Source: Paeniglutamicibacter sp. Y32M11 (lineage in GTDB: Bacteria; Actinomycetota; Actinomycetes; Actinomycetales; Micrococcaceae). From it: a stretch of 64,000 nucleotides of DNA. The notes beneath the pieces were generated by a model, which saw only the letters and a program-made list of their open reading frames with translations, ran no database searches and was not told the DNA's origin. The stretch covers positions 3,534,001 through 3,598,000 of the forward strand of contig NZ_CP079107.1 of assembly GCF_019285735.1 (NCBI RefSeq), read 5' to 3'. Positions 42,430 to 51,011 of the stretch are shown here, piece by piece. Every line of letters begins with the position of its first letter. The first letter of the stretch is position 1. Both the position numbers and the translations under genes were made by a program.

Positions 42430-43259
42430 CACGATTCCTTTCCAGCTGGCGCCGCGGTCGCGGCGTCGGCATTTTCGTCCGGCGCAGCAGCGACGTCCTC
42501 GCCCACTAGGGCCAGGAAAACATCTTCAAGGGAGGGCTGTTTTTCGACGTACTCGACCTCCGCTGCTGGCAACAGTGCTTTGAGTTCCTTCAAGGTGCCA
42601 TTCTGGATGATCACGCCCTTGTGCAGGATCGCGATCCTGTCGGCCAATGTCTCGGCCTCATCGAGGTACTGCGTGGTCAGCAGCACCGTGGTGCCAGAGT
42701 TGGCGAGGCCCTTGACGGTTTGCCACACCTCAAGACGAGCCTGCGGATCCAATCCGGTGGTCGGTTCGTCCAAGAAGATGATCGGCGGATTGCCGATCAG
42801 GCTCATCGAGATGTCCAACCTGCGGCGCATGCCACCGGAGTACGTTCCCGCTTGGCGATTCCCCGCCTCGGCGAGCGAGAAGCGTGCCATAAGCTCGTCG
42901 GCGATGGTCCCTGGATGCTTGAGATGGCGCAACTTGGCGATCAGCACCAGATTCTCCCTGCCGGTGAGCACCTCGTCCACCGCAGCGAATTGGCCGGTCA
43001 GACTGATCGACTCGCGCACGTCCTTCGGCTCGGTGGCAACATCAAAGCCGTTGACAGTTGCGATTCCCGCGTCGGGAGAAAGTAGTGTCGAGAGGATCCG
43101 TACCAGCGTGGTCTTGCCGGCACCGTTTGAGCCAAGAAGCGCGAAGATACTCCCTGCCTGCACGTCGAAGTCCACACCTTGCAGCACGTGCAGATCCTTG
43201 AACGACTTCTCAATTCCCCGCACCTGAAGTGCGGGCCCAAATATTGGGGTGGTGTCCAT
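42429..43259 (-). CDS. ABC exporter ATP-binding protein (DrrA-like)
   Basis: The 276-residue ATPase has Walker A LGSNGAGKTTL, the signature YSGGMRRRLDISMSLI, Walker B PIIFLDEPTTGLDPQ and the switch region LTTQYLDEAETLADRI. The C-terminal extension after about residue 230 (AAEVEYVEKQPSLEDVFLALVG) is typical of DrrA-type exporters. The ATG at 43259 (MDTTPIFG) with GGAGAAA upstream is preferred over longer in-frame starts that would overlap the DUF1048 gene. Confidence 0.92.
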   Translation of the reverse strand: MDTTPIFGPALQVRGIEKSFKDLHVLQGVDFDVQAGSIFALLGSNGAGKTTLVRILSTLLSPDAGIATVNGFDVATEPKDVRESISLTGQFAAVDEVLTGRENLVLIAKLRHLKHPGTIADELMARFSLAEAGNRQAGTYSGGMRRRLDISMSLIGNPPIIFLDEPTTGLDPQARLEVWQTVKGLANSGTTVLLTTQYLDEAETLADRIAILHKGVIIQNGTLKELKALLPAAEVEYVEKQPSLEDVFLALVGEDVAAAPDENADAATAAPAGKES

Positions 43260-43287
43260 GACTATTTCTCCGTTTCCGGTGGTTCTC

Positions 43288-43650
43288 TCAGGTTTCGTCG
43301 ACTGACTTGTTGATGGCATCGTCCAGGCGCTTGCGCTCCTTGCTGATCCATTGGCCGTCGGAGTAGTTTGCAATGAAGGTTTCGGCGAATTCCACCGGGT
43401 CGGCCCCGACAATGTCGCGGATGGGCGTCTGATCGGCGGCCGCGCCTTCGATGAGGTCAGCGAGGTCCTCAAGCATCTGCATCATAATGTCGCCGTTGAC
43501 AACGGCTCCCGCGTACATGAAGTAACGCTCAATCCCGTCGATTGCCGTTCGGTAGCCCGTGGGGAGCTGTGTCTTGCGAGCCTTGTACTGCTTCCAGCGT
43601 TTCTTGTCTTCGAACGATCCGGTGACCTGTTCGATCCATTTTGGTGCCAT
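43288..43650 (-). CDS. DUF1048 family protein
   Basis: The 120-residue soluble helical protein matches the DUF1048 family (KWIEQVTGSFEDKKRWKQYKARKTQLPTGYRTAIDGIERYFMYAG, then DLIEGAAADQTPIRDIVGADPVEFAETFIANY). Proteins of this type are regularly encoded between a PadR regulator and an ABC exporter, as here. No reaction is known. It follows padR by 2 bp and precedes the ATPase gene by 28 bp. Confidence 0.88.
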   Translation of the reverse strand: MAPKWIEQVTGSFEDKKRWKQYKARKTQLPTGYRTAIDGIERYFMYAGAVVNGDIMMQMLEDLADLIEGAAADQTPIRDIVGADPVEFAETFIANYSDGQWISKERKRLDDAINKSVDET

Positions 43651-43652
43651 GA

Positions 43653-44003
43653 TTAGTCTCCTAGTTTTTGCTGATTGTCGATTTCCTGATGCAGCTTTTC
43701 AATGCGTTCGGTGAGGAATTTCCATGTTCCCCAGAACTCCTCGAGATACTCGACGCCCAGTGCATTAAGCGAATAGACCTTGCGTGGTGGTCCCTTTTCT
43801 GACGGGACCTTTTCGACGTCCACCAGGCCGCGTTTTTCAATCCTGATCAATAGTGCGTAGACGGTTCCTTCGACAATGTCGGAGAATCCTTCTTCGCGCA
43901 GCCGGGCAGTTATTTCGTAACCGTAGGCTGGTCGCAGGGCCACGGTGGCGAGAACTATGCCCTCTAGTGTGCCCTTGAGCATCTCGGTCATTTGCTTACT
44001 CAT
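43653..44003 (-). CDS. PadR-family transcriptional regulator
   Basis: This regulator of about 116 residues has the PadR winged helix (MLKGTLEGIVLATVALRPAYGYEITARLREEGFSDIVEGTVYALLIRIEKRGLVDVEK) and a short dimerising C-terminal helix. Members typically repress an adjacent exporter until a drug-like ligand binds. The ATG at 44003 has GGGAGGG upstream. It is the first gene of the exporter operon and probably autoregulates through the repeats just upstream. Confidence 0.92.
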   Translation of the reverse strand: MSKQMTEMLKGTLEGIVLATVALRPAYGYEITARLREEGFSDIVEGTVYALLIRIEKRGLVDVEKVPSEKGPPRKVYSLNALGVEYLEEFWGTWKFLTERIEKLHQEIDNQQKLGD

Positions 44004-44015
44004 TGGACCCTCCCA

Positions 44016-44068
44016 TCTACTACTCTGCAATACTGAGTACCACTAAATAGTATCACCGAGTACCGGGA
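44016..44068 (-). promoter_or_regulatory. Promoter region of the PadR operon with repeated GAGTACC/ATACT elements
   Basis: Two copies of GAGTACC spaced about 29 bp start to start, together with ATACT and AGTAT half-sites about 14 bp apart, lie directly upstream of padR. PadR proteins bind short ATAC/GTAT-type inverted half-sites, so this is the expected operator zone. Confidence 0.5.
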
Positions 44069-44895
44069 GTGCAAGAGGGTCGCAAAAGAACTTTTTTGTC
44101 GCATATAGATCGAAAAACTCGGGTGCGTGCGGCCTCTAATTCACCGTGTCGGCAAGTATTTCGGAGGTTATCCCCGAAACCTCCGCTCCGGAAGGGAACT
44201 CGGAACATGAACCAGCCTCAGGCAGTGGTCGATTCCCAGCCGCGCACACTCAGGCAATGGGTACTAGGGCTCCAAGCAGTTCACTCATACCTACAACGGG
44301 CCATCCTCGTGTCAGTTGACTGTGGATCGCCTCCACGGGAACCCGTCACGCGGAGGTCGGCGAGGCTAACCCCGAATGCGTTCCTGGAACCGAATAGTCC
44401 AAGAGGCGAGCGCGGCGAAGATGCCGGAAACGGAGCAAGGAGACCAGCACTGAAGTGGTGCGACATGTGAGATTAGGCTGATGAGTGGATCCCCGTAGAT
44501 ACGGCAGTTGTTCAAGGAATCCCACTAGGCAAAACAACAGCACAAAGCTTGCCGAGAGCACGCCGGATCCTTTTATTGTTCCTCGTTTGATCGCGCGACA
44601 AAGATGATCCTGCGTTCGCTTCAGACATCAGCTCGAAGGAGGGTGCCTCCGGCCCTCCACTTCGCAATTTGCGTGCCTTGTGGCACGTCGGCTGCCGAGC
44701 GGACATGAATCGAACACCATCAACAGGACATTCGGAACCACCTTCAGCGGTCTACCCCATCCTGCCCGATGACCCTTGCCGCTAAAGGCATCAATCCGCC
44801 ACCCCGCCAGGAGGTCTGACCTTCAGCTCACCAACAACCACGACTGTTTAGCTTTTGTTTTACCAATTCCCACTCCCGCGGTGCACGTGCTACGT
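44069..44895. other. Gene-poor stretch with no recognisable feature
   Basis: About 830 bp between padR and the metallo-hydrolase gene. Short open frames occur on both strands but show no domain, no good ribosome-binding site and no codon bias like the neighbours. Two small hairpins (GTGCC-TTGT-GGCAC and GGAGGG...CCCTCC) lie between 44637 and 44690. The stretch may be the decayed boundary of an acquired module; I found no transposase remnant I can name. Confidence 0.5.
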
Positions 44896-45930
44896 TCAAT
44901 TAGAAACCAAGTTCACTTCTCGTTTCGCTATTCGAAGGCTATCTCCATCTTGGGGAACGAAAAGTTGCCCATCGAAATTTTCTTTGGCACGCTGCCATAC
45001 CTCGGGTGGGGATGCTGCTGGCACCAAGTGATGGAGCGCCAGATTGCGTGTGCCTGCGTTCTTGGCTATTCGGCCTGCATCTTGCGGCGTTGTGTGGGCC
45101 CGTCGGTGGTGTCCCATGCTAGCTTCAAGCTCTGCGGGTGATGCAGTGGGGTAACTTCGGGCAACAGCGTCGAGGTCGATGGCTTCGTGAATTAGGAGGT
45201 CACAGTCAGCGGCCAAGTCCACTAGATTGCCACTGGGCGCTGTATCGCCGGATATGACCACCGAACCATAGGCTGAGTCGAAACGAAATGCGAAAGCAGG
45301 GGCGATCGGACGGTGCTGCACGAGAGTGGCAGTGACCTTGACATGTTCATCGGAATAAACCTCAAAAGGTTCCATATCGGGATGATTTGCCAGATTCGGG
45401 TGAAATGGAACCGTACTTGGCAACACGATGTCTTCGCCTACGAAGATTCGAGAAATGTCGGGTGCACCAGAATCTCGACGTCGGTCGTTCAGGTCTGTGG
45501 CATGGGCACGAAGTAGCAACTCAACCATCTCCTTGGTGCCGGGTGTAGGTGAATCTGGAAATATCACATCCGGTTCCTTGCGCTCACCTTGGACTTCCGG
45601 GAGTAATTCGCGATTACCGGGGCCGATGATACGCACGGAGGCCTCGGGAATACCTCGAAAAGCCAGTCCGCCGAGAACCATGATCGAGTTAAGATCGATT
45701 ACGTGGTCCGAATGCTGGTGAGTAATGAAGACCCCGCGCAAGTTTGTTGGACGGAGGCCAGCGTCCGCCATGCCCAGCCCCACGCCATGACCGCAGTCGA
45801 CCAAGTAGATTTGCTCGTCAACAACCACTGCAGTAGCTATACCACGGATGTGGCCGTTGCCGGAGTTGGGGCGTAGCAGCGGGCCTCCGGCAGTGCCGAG
45901 GAAAACTACTGTTAGTCCGGTGCCGTCCAT
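44896..45930 (-). CDS. Metallo-beta-lactamase-fold hydrolase
   Basis: This cytoplasmic metal-dependent hydrolase of about 344 residues belongs to the RNase Z / arylsulfatase / phosphodiesterase branch. The two-metal site motif THQHSDH lies at residues 70-76 (H71, H73, D75, H76). Further ligands are in VVISGDTAPS, LLIHEA and LALHHLVP, and the start GLTVVFLGTAGGP is typical. The ATG at 45930 has AAGGAA upstream. It is the last gene of the ABC importer operon, separated from the binding-protein gene by a stable hairpin. A hydrolase cotranscribed with an importer suggests that the transported compound is an ester such as a phosphodiester or sulfate ester; that is inference. Confidence 0.85.
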   Translation of the reverse strand: MDGTGLTVVFLGTAGGPLLRPNSGNGHIRGIATAVVVDEQIYLVDCGHGVGLGMADAGLRPTNLRGVFITHQHSDHVIDLNSIMVLGGLAFRGIPEASVRIIGPGNRELLPEVQGERKEPDVIFPDSPTPGTKEMVELLLRAHATDLNDRRRDSGAPDISRIFVGEDIVLPSTVPFHPNLANHPDMEPFEVYSDEHVKVTATLVQHRPIAPAFAFRFDSAYGSVVISGDTAPSGNLVDLAADCDLLIHEAIDLDAVARSYPTASPAELEASMGHHRRAHTTPQDAGRIAKNAGTRNLALHHLVPAASPPEVWQRAKENFDGQLFVPQDGDSLRIAKREVNLVSN

Positions 45931-45964
45931 GAAGTTCCTTAAGTCTAAATAACGCAAACATAGA

Positions 45965-46007
45965 CGAAGGTGATATGCATCGTAGTTCTAGATGCACATC
46001 ACCTTCG
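45965..46007 (-). promoter_or_regulatory. Intercistronic hairpin between binding-protein and hydrolase genes
   Basis: Two 17-nt arms (CGAAGGTGATATGCATC / GATGCACATCACCTTCG) with one mismatch enclose a 9-nt loop, starting 8 bp beyond the binding-protein stop codon. No T-run follows. The position suits an mRNA-stabilising or partially attenuating hairpin that raises binding protein over hydrolase. Confidence 0.7.
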
Positions 46008-46014
46008 AAGTGGA

Positions 46015-47142
46015 TTAGCGGCCAAAAATCGCCGATATTTTGCTCTGGCTTTGCCGCTGACGGTCGGTGACATCCACCAAATCAGGTCGGGGAAGCAACG
46101 GAACTTCAGATGGGTTTTCGAAGGGCAGATCCAGACCTTCCGCATTGGCCACAGGCCCATGCCCCGCTTTGGCCTTTACCTCGTTAGCCTCGGGGGTGTT
46201 GAGCCAACTGACAAAAAGCTCAGCGGCTTGAGCGTTAGCGGCTCCATTTACGACCCCGGCGTACCAGTTAGTTGCCCAGTTTCCGCCCTCAATCGGATAC
46301 GTAATTTCCACTGGCGCCCCCGCCTTGGTCAGGGTCATGAAGTTGCCCATGGCACCCATCACGCAGATGTATGCCCGACCCTGAACTACAGCATTATGGC
46401 ACTCGGCGGTTGATGAAGAAATCACCACATCCTGGGCAGCAAGATCCTTCAGATAACCTTCACCCAATTTCTCGTCGTTCAGGACGAGATCGGCCCACTG
46501 CAGCCCGCCACCGTCGGTCGCCGGGTCGGTCATTGTGATCTTCCCCTTCAATGCGGGATCAAGCAGATCAGTCCAGCTGTCCGGCGTGATTCCCAGATCT
46601 TGGCGGGTGTCGTAAACCAAGCCACGGGGCGAAGCCGATACAGCTGTCAGAGTGCCTGTGTCTAGGGAGAACTGGGGATCCTCCGTCACCGGCTTTGCAT
46701 TGGCAGGGCGGTATTCAGTGAAGTATCCGCGGTCCGCCAGCGAGACAGCGCCCACGTCGCCGGTTATCACCAGATCAGCGATGCGCTGGCCAGAACTCTG
46801 CTCCTGAGAGACCTTCGTGTCCAGTTCGGCGCCGACAATCTGCAACGGCTCAACCGAGATATTGGGGAAGCGCTCTTGGAATGCTTCGAACACATCAGGC
46901 CAAGTCGCGGTCAACGGCGTGTAGACATTTAGAGATTTTTGGCCTGCCTCAAGAGCTTTGGCATACTGCTGTTCGAAGTTCGTCTGGGCTTCGGCTCCAC
47001 CTAGAGCCGCAGCCGTTTCAACACCGTCGCGCTCTCCGAGTCCGGCGGATGCAGTGGCATCTCCACCGCAGGCGGTGAGCAGCAGGACCGATGCGAGTCC
47101 CAAAGTAAGAGTGAAGTTCCGCTTAATGTGTCGATTCTTCAT
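46015..47142 (-). CDS. Fe3+-type ABC transporter substrate-binding lipoprotein
   Basis: This extracellular binding protein of about 375 residues belongs to the FbpA/AfuA/PotD-like type 2 cluster. The signal peptide ends in a lipobox LLTAC with lipidated C25. The mature protein has SLNVYTPLTATWPDVFEAFQERFPNISVE and the late signature NWYAGVVNGAANAQAAELFVSWLNTPEANE. The tandem tyrosines that bind Fe3+ in classical FbpA are not evident. Thus the cargo may be an organic phosphorus/sulfur compound, as for phosphonate receptors of this cluster, rather than iron. ATG 47142 with AAAGG upstream is preferred over the in-frame start at 47157. Confidence 0.85.
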   Translation of the reverse strand: MKNRHIKRNFTLTLGLASVLLLTACGGDATASAGLGERDGVETAAALGGAEAQTNFEQQYAKALEAGQKSLNVYTPLTATWPDVFEAFQERFPNISVEPLQIVGAELDTKVSQEQSSGQRIADLVITGDVGAVSLADRGYFTEYRPANAKPVTEDPQFSLDTGTLTAVSASPRGLVYDTRQDLGITPDSWTDLLDPALKGKITMTDPATDGGGLQWADLVLNDEKLGEGYLKDLAAQDVVISSSTAECHNAVVQGRAYICVMGAMGNFMTLTKAGAPVEITYPIEGGNWATNWYAGVVNGAANAQAAELFVSWLNTPEANEVKAKAGHGPVANAEGLDLPFENPSEVPLLPRPDLVDVTDRQRQSQSKISAIFGR

Positions 47143-47217
47143 TGAATGACCTTTCATATCGTTTAGTTAAGTTAGTTAAAAAGAGAAGTACATGGGCGAT
47201 CTCGGGCAATAGACCTG

Positions 47218-48363
47218 TCAGGAACCCGCGAGTATTGGCTCCTTTGCGCTCAATCGGGGAAGGGTTGCCAAGGCCTCCGGTGGGATGGCGGCGAGAATTC
47301 TGTCGCCGATCTGGGGTGCCCCCACTGGCCAGAGGTTGGCTACTTCCGCGGTTCGGATGGAGACCGAAACTCGCTGTAGACCGACCTGCAAGTTGTAGAT
47401 GAAATTGTCACCCAAATACATGATGTCTGTGATCAGTCCAGTGAAGCGGTTGGGCTTCGACTCCGCTGCTGGGCCAATCATGACCGACGTGGAACGTACC
47501 GCAACATCAACTTGGTCACCTTCCCAGACATCGGTGCGAGCCGGGCCATCGAGCCGGATATCGGTTCCGTCCACACGCACGGAAACCGATTGGCTATCGG
47601 CGGCGATCACGGTAGCACCCAAGAAATTGTCGTATCCCACGAAGTCGGCCACGAAGTGCGAGACCGGCTGCCAATAGATTTCGCGCGGGCTTCCTACTTG
47701 CGCGATCTGACCCTTATTCAGGAGCACGATTCTCGTGGAGAGTGATACTGCTTCCTCTTGGTCGTGTGTCACGTAAATGGAGGTGGTGCCGACCCGCTTG
47801 TGCATCTCTCTCAGCTCGGAACGCATGTCTTGGCGCAAGCGCGCATCCAAATTAGACAGGGGCTCATCAAAGAGCAACAGCCTAGGCGTGGCAACCAAAG
47901 CACGCGCAAGCGCCACGCGCTGTTGTTGTCCGCCAGAAAGGTCTGTCGCCATCCGGCTGGCGTACTCTGCGAGTCCCACCAACTCCAAGACCTCGCGGAC
48001 TCGACGGGCGCGCTCAACGATGCTGACCTGACGCATCCGAAGGGGATATCCCACATTCGCAGCCACTGACATATGAGGCCAAAGCGCATAACTCTGGAAA
48101 ACCATTCCGATGTCACGCTTGTCGGGTCCTACATGTATGCGCTTTGACGGGTCGTCAACTACTTGGTTGCCGATCGATACCCTTCCTCCAGTGGGCCGCT
48201 CCAACCCTGCGACGCAGCGCAGCGTCGTGGTTTTGCCACAACCTGAAGGGCCCAATAGGGTGAGGAATTCCCCTTCTTGGATATGTAGATCCAGAGAGGG
48301 AACCGCAGGCGGTACCTTCGGCGAGTACCGCTTCTCCAGAGACTCGATGCTAACTTGTGCCAT
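47218..48363 (-). CDS. ABC transporter ATP-binding protein (FbpC/PotA type, with TOBE domain)
   Basis: The 381-residue ATPase has Walker A GPSGCGKTTTLRCVAG, signature LSGGQQQRVALARALV, Walker B LLLFDEPLSNLDARLR and the switch YVTHDQEEA. Residues from about 240 form a C-terminal TOBE regulatory domain (GTDIRLDGPARTDVWEGDQVDVAVRSTSVMIG). The ATG at 48363 with AGGACGA upstream is chosen; a longer in-frame start overlaps the permease end. It pairs with the fused permease upstream and binding protein downstream. Confidence 0.92.
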   Translation of the reverse strand: MAQVSIESLEKRYSPKVPPAVPSLDLHIQEGEFLTLLGPSGCGKTTTLRCVAGLERPTGGRVSIGNQVVDDPSKRIHVGPDKRDIGMVFQSYALWPHMSVAANVGYPLRMRQVSIVERARRVREVLELVGLAEYASRMATDLSGGQQQRVALARALVATPRLLLFDEPLSNLDARLRQDMRSELREMHKRVGTTSIYVTHDQEEAVSLSTRIVLLNKGQIAQVGSPREIYWQPVSHFVADFVGYDNFLGATVIAADSQSVSVRVDGTDIRLDGPARTDVWEGDQVDVAVRSTSVMIGPAAESKPNRFTGLITDIMYLGDNFIYNLQVGLQRVSVSIRTAEVANLWPVGAPQIGDRILAAIPPEALATLPRLSAKEPILAGS

Positions 48364-48374
48364 GGATCGTCCTA

Positions 48375-50174
48375 TCAATTATTAGCCGCGCTCTTCGCAC
48401 GGAGGTCGTCGTGGTTTTCATTGGCGTCGTCGTCCATCCCAGGGACACCGACCGAGCTCGGATCGACCTTTGCTACAAGGTGTCCCCGGGAAATCGTCCT
48501 GCGCATGTTTATGCGGCGAAGCGCTATCCCCAAGATCATGAGGATCAGGCCGCCGACCGCCAGCATCAGCAAGAGGACCAGCAGTAGCGCGGCAGCGGCT
48601 GAGCCGCTGCCCAGCTGCGTGTAGTAGTTGTAGACCAGCAGGGAAACGGTCTCCGTTTTGGCACTTGACAGCAGGATCGGTATATCGAGACTCCCCGCAG
48701 CCATCACACCGGTGATGAACCAAGAAGCCAAGAATGTGGGACCGATTAGGGGTACCACGATTGTGACAAGCATCCTCGGAGCCGAGGCGCCGCAGACGCG
48801 GGCGGATTCTTCGAGCTCCACTCCTAGCTGCCCCACCGGTCCGGAGGTAGCCCTCTGTGCAATGGGGGTCACCACAATGATCAGGGCAATCAGCACAATC
48901 CATACCGAGCCGTAGAGACTCTTCAAACCCGGAACGCTCAGGTATGCCCAGGTGATGGCCAGTGCTAGGACGATTCCTGGAACCGCCACCACGGCCCACA
49001 CGATCATTTCAGGAACTTGGGCCCATCTGTTCTTGCTGCGTAGCGCAATATAACTGATGAGTACTGCCAACACGGTGGCGAAAAAGCCTCCGATAACGCC
49101 CATGAAGAGGGTGTTCTGCAAGGCTCGGATAACTTTAGAGGAATCAAACAATTCCGAATAGTGATCCCAAGTGAATCCATTCACGCCCAGTACCGGCTGG
49201 AAAGAGCCAATGACTAGCTGAGCCAGAGGGAGGACTAACGCTATGCCCACGAAGAGCAGGAACAGGGACAATCCAGCCCATTTCCAGCGACCTATGTCTT
49301 CCTTCTCAATGCGGTATGCCTTGCCCGTGACGGTAATGAAATTACGATTACCTATGGCCTTAGAGCGGATAGCCACTAGTACGTAGATGATCACGATCAA
49401 GAGCAAGGCAAGAGCGCTCGCTGAATCGTAACGAATTGGCGTCGTAGCAAGAAAGTCGTAAATCTGTGTTGGAAACACATAGATGCCGGCAGGGATACCC
49501 AAGATCAGAGCGACGTCCAATTGACCCAGGGAATTAACGAATCCTAGAATCGCCAATCCAGAAAGTGTCGGAAGCAGGATCGGAATATTGATGTGCGCGA
49601 ACAGCTGGAAGCGGTTTGCGCCAGACAGCAGAGCAGCCTCTTCAAGCGAACGGTTAAGTGCTTTGACCGGCCCTAAAAGCAGCAAGTACATTACGGCGAT
49701 ACTTTTTAGCCCACTCACCACGATGAGACCAAACCATGAGTAGGCATCGAGCTTCGGGGACCCATCGGATCCGACCCCAAAGAATTGGGTCAGCAGACCG
49801 GAGGGCGAGGTCATCATGCCCCAGCTGATGGCAAAGAACAAAGTCGGGATAGCAAAGATCGTGACCATCGCCGGGGTGATGGTCTTTGCCCCCGGGGTAT
49901 TCGTTCGAGTAGAGAGCCATGCAAATATGAATCCGCCGATTATCCCGATGCTCTGGACCGCTACGGCGAACATGACTGATGCCCAAAGGGTTTCCCAAGT
50001 GGCGGGGTCACCGTAGGCATCGACGAAGCCTGCCAGACCGAAGGTGCCTTCGGTTCCGGGTTGGCCACTTCGGAAGGCTCCGTACACCAGCATCGCCAAC
50101 GGATAACCGAAGAATGCGCAGATAAACAACAGGAACAGGGTGAGCAACGTCCCCGCTGAACTGATTCGATTCAC
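48375..50174 (-). CDS. ABC transporter permease, fused double unit (FbpB type)
   Basis: The 599-residue protein contains two six-helix permease halves, each with an EAA coupling loop: LEEAALLSGANRFQLFAHINIPI in the first and LEESARVCGASAPRMLVTIVVPL in the second. Such tandem permeases are typical of the Fe3+/2-aminoethylphosphonate-type importers. The start is a GTG at 50174 (MNRISSAGTLL) with GGAG upstream. It heads the four-gene operon. A hand-counted 60-bp sample here (49381-49440) is 50 percent G+C against 67 percent in purB, hinting at different ancestry. Confidence 0.92.
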   Translation of the reverse strand: MNRISSAGTLLTLFLLFICAFFGYPLAMLVYGAFRSGQPGTEGTFGLAGFVDAYGDPATWETLWASVMFAVAVQSIGIIGGFIFAWLSTRTNTPGAKTITPAMVTIFAIPTLFFAISWGMMTSPSGLLTQFFGVGSDGSPKLDAYSWFGLIVVSGLKSIAVMYLLLLGPVKALNRSLEEAALLSGANRFQLFAHINIPILLPTLSGLAILGFVNSLGQLDVALILGIPAGIYVFPTQIYDFLATTPIRYDSASALALLLIVIIYVLVAIRSKAIGNRNFITVTGKAYRIEKEDIGRWKWAGLSLFLLFVGIALVLPLAQLVIGSFQPVLGVNGFTWDHYSELFDSSKVIRALQNTLFMGVIGGFFATVLAVLISYIALRSKNRWAQVPEMIVWAVVAVPGIVLALAITWAYLSVPGLKSLYGSVWIVLIALIIVVTPIAQRATSGPVGQLGVELEESARVCGASAPRMLVTIVVPLIGPTFLASWFITGVMAAGSLDIPILLSSAKTETVSLLVYNYYTQLGSGSAAAALLLVLLLMLAVGGLILMILGIALRRINMRRTISRGHLVAKVDPSSVGVPGMDDDANENHDDLRAKSAANN

Positions 50175-51011
50175 TTAAATCTCCATGTTTCGACGTTCCG
50201 GACAAGCGTGAAGGGTGGAACCGTGCGAGGCAACCTGCCGAGTACGTATAAACATATTGCTTGTGATCTAATGCACTGTCAAGAGATTATGCATAATTGA
50301 GTCAAGAAGATTTTATGTCGAGCTCTTCCCGTAAGATGCCCCTGCGTCATTTCCTCTTCCGAACAGATCGGCACGATTCCGCCGAAACGACCTTCGATTC
50401 CCGATACTGGTGATCGCTAGGCAAATGTGGGCCAGGCTGACCCTCATCGCACCGCGCAGTTACGAGCAATTTCGCCTAGAAACCTGTTCTTGTTTGGGTA
50501 AAAGGTCCCCGTGACTAGAGCCCTTGGCATTACCCTCGAGAATGGTGCTTTAGGGGTGACCTGTGGCAACCAAGCAGAAGAGAGATGCGGTTCGAAGGAG
50601 TGATAGTGGATTCGCGTGTAATTCTGATGGCGTTCACCGGCAGTTAGATGCTTCATCGGGGTCTGCCGGACTCAATTCCAATACAACCGCGATTCCCGCG
50701 ATCCATCCATTGCTGGCCCGGAGACGGAACACGATATGCCGATTGAAACGCTGTAGTCTCGGCTCGTCGAACGCGCCGCATAGATCTGAAGAACAAAGAT
50801 GACCTCCAGCAGGGCACTGTTGTGTCCCTCGAAGACGACTCGAGGGATACAACTCTCATAATTCGCCCAAGTCGCCGTAAGTCGAGACTTTCATTCAATC
50901 GCCGCGGCGGCCACAGCATCGCTGCTCGGGCGGACAATATGAGCGGATCACGGGGCTCGCGGTACTGTGAAACGACAGTGCACCACCGCGCCTCACCGAT
51001 TGAGAGATTTC
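50175..51011. promoter_or_regulatory. Divergent promoter stretch with two palindromes, no gene
   Basis: This 837-bp gap separates the importer operon from the acidic-protein gene. The palindrome ATTATGCATAAT at 50286-50297 lies 112 bp upstream of the permease start, in AT-rich DNA that probably holds its promoter; it is a candidate operator. A hairpin with 14-nt arms (GTTGTGTCCCTCGA / TCGAGGGATACAAC, one mismatch, 7-nt loop) lies at 50819-50853. Short frames on both strands lack recognisable domains. Confidence 0.5.

Noticed and set aside
42109-43227. + strand frame of 372 codons opposite the DrrA/DrrB-like genes
   Set aside because: Serine/arginine-rich nonsense composition and complete overlap with well-supported genes.
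44069-44470. 133-codon + strand frame in the gap after padR
   Set aside because: No domain, weak start signals, and codon use unlike neighbours; kept as a gene-poor stretch.
44637-44690. Possible tRNA or small structured RNA
   Set aside because: Two short hairpins only; no cloverleaf, anticodon arm or CCA-type end can be drawn.
50313-50411. Tiny frame of about 32 codons upstream of the importer operon
   Set aside because: Only a short AT-rich start and no conserved feature; likely chance.
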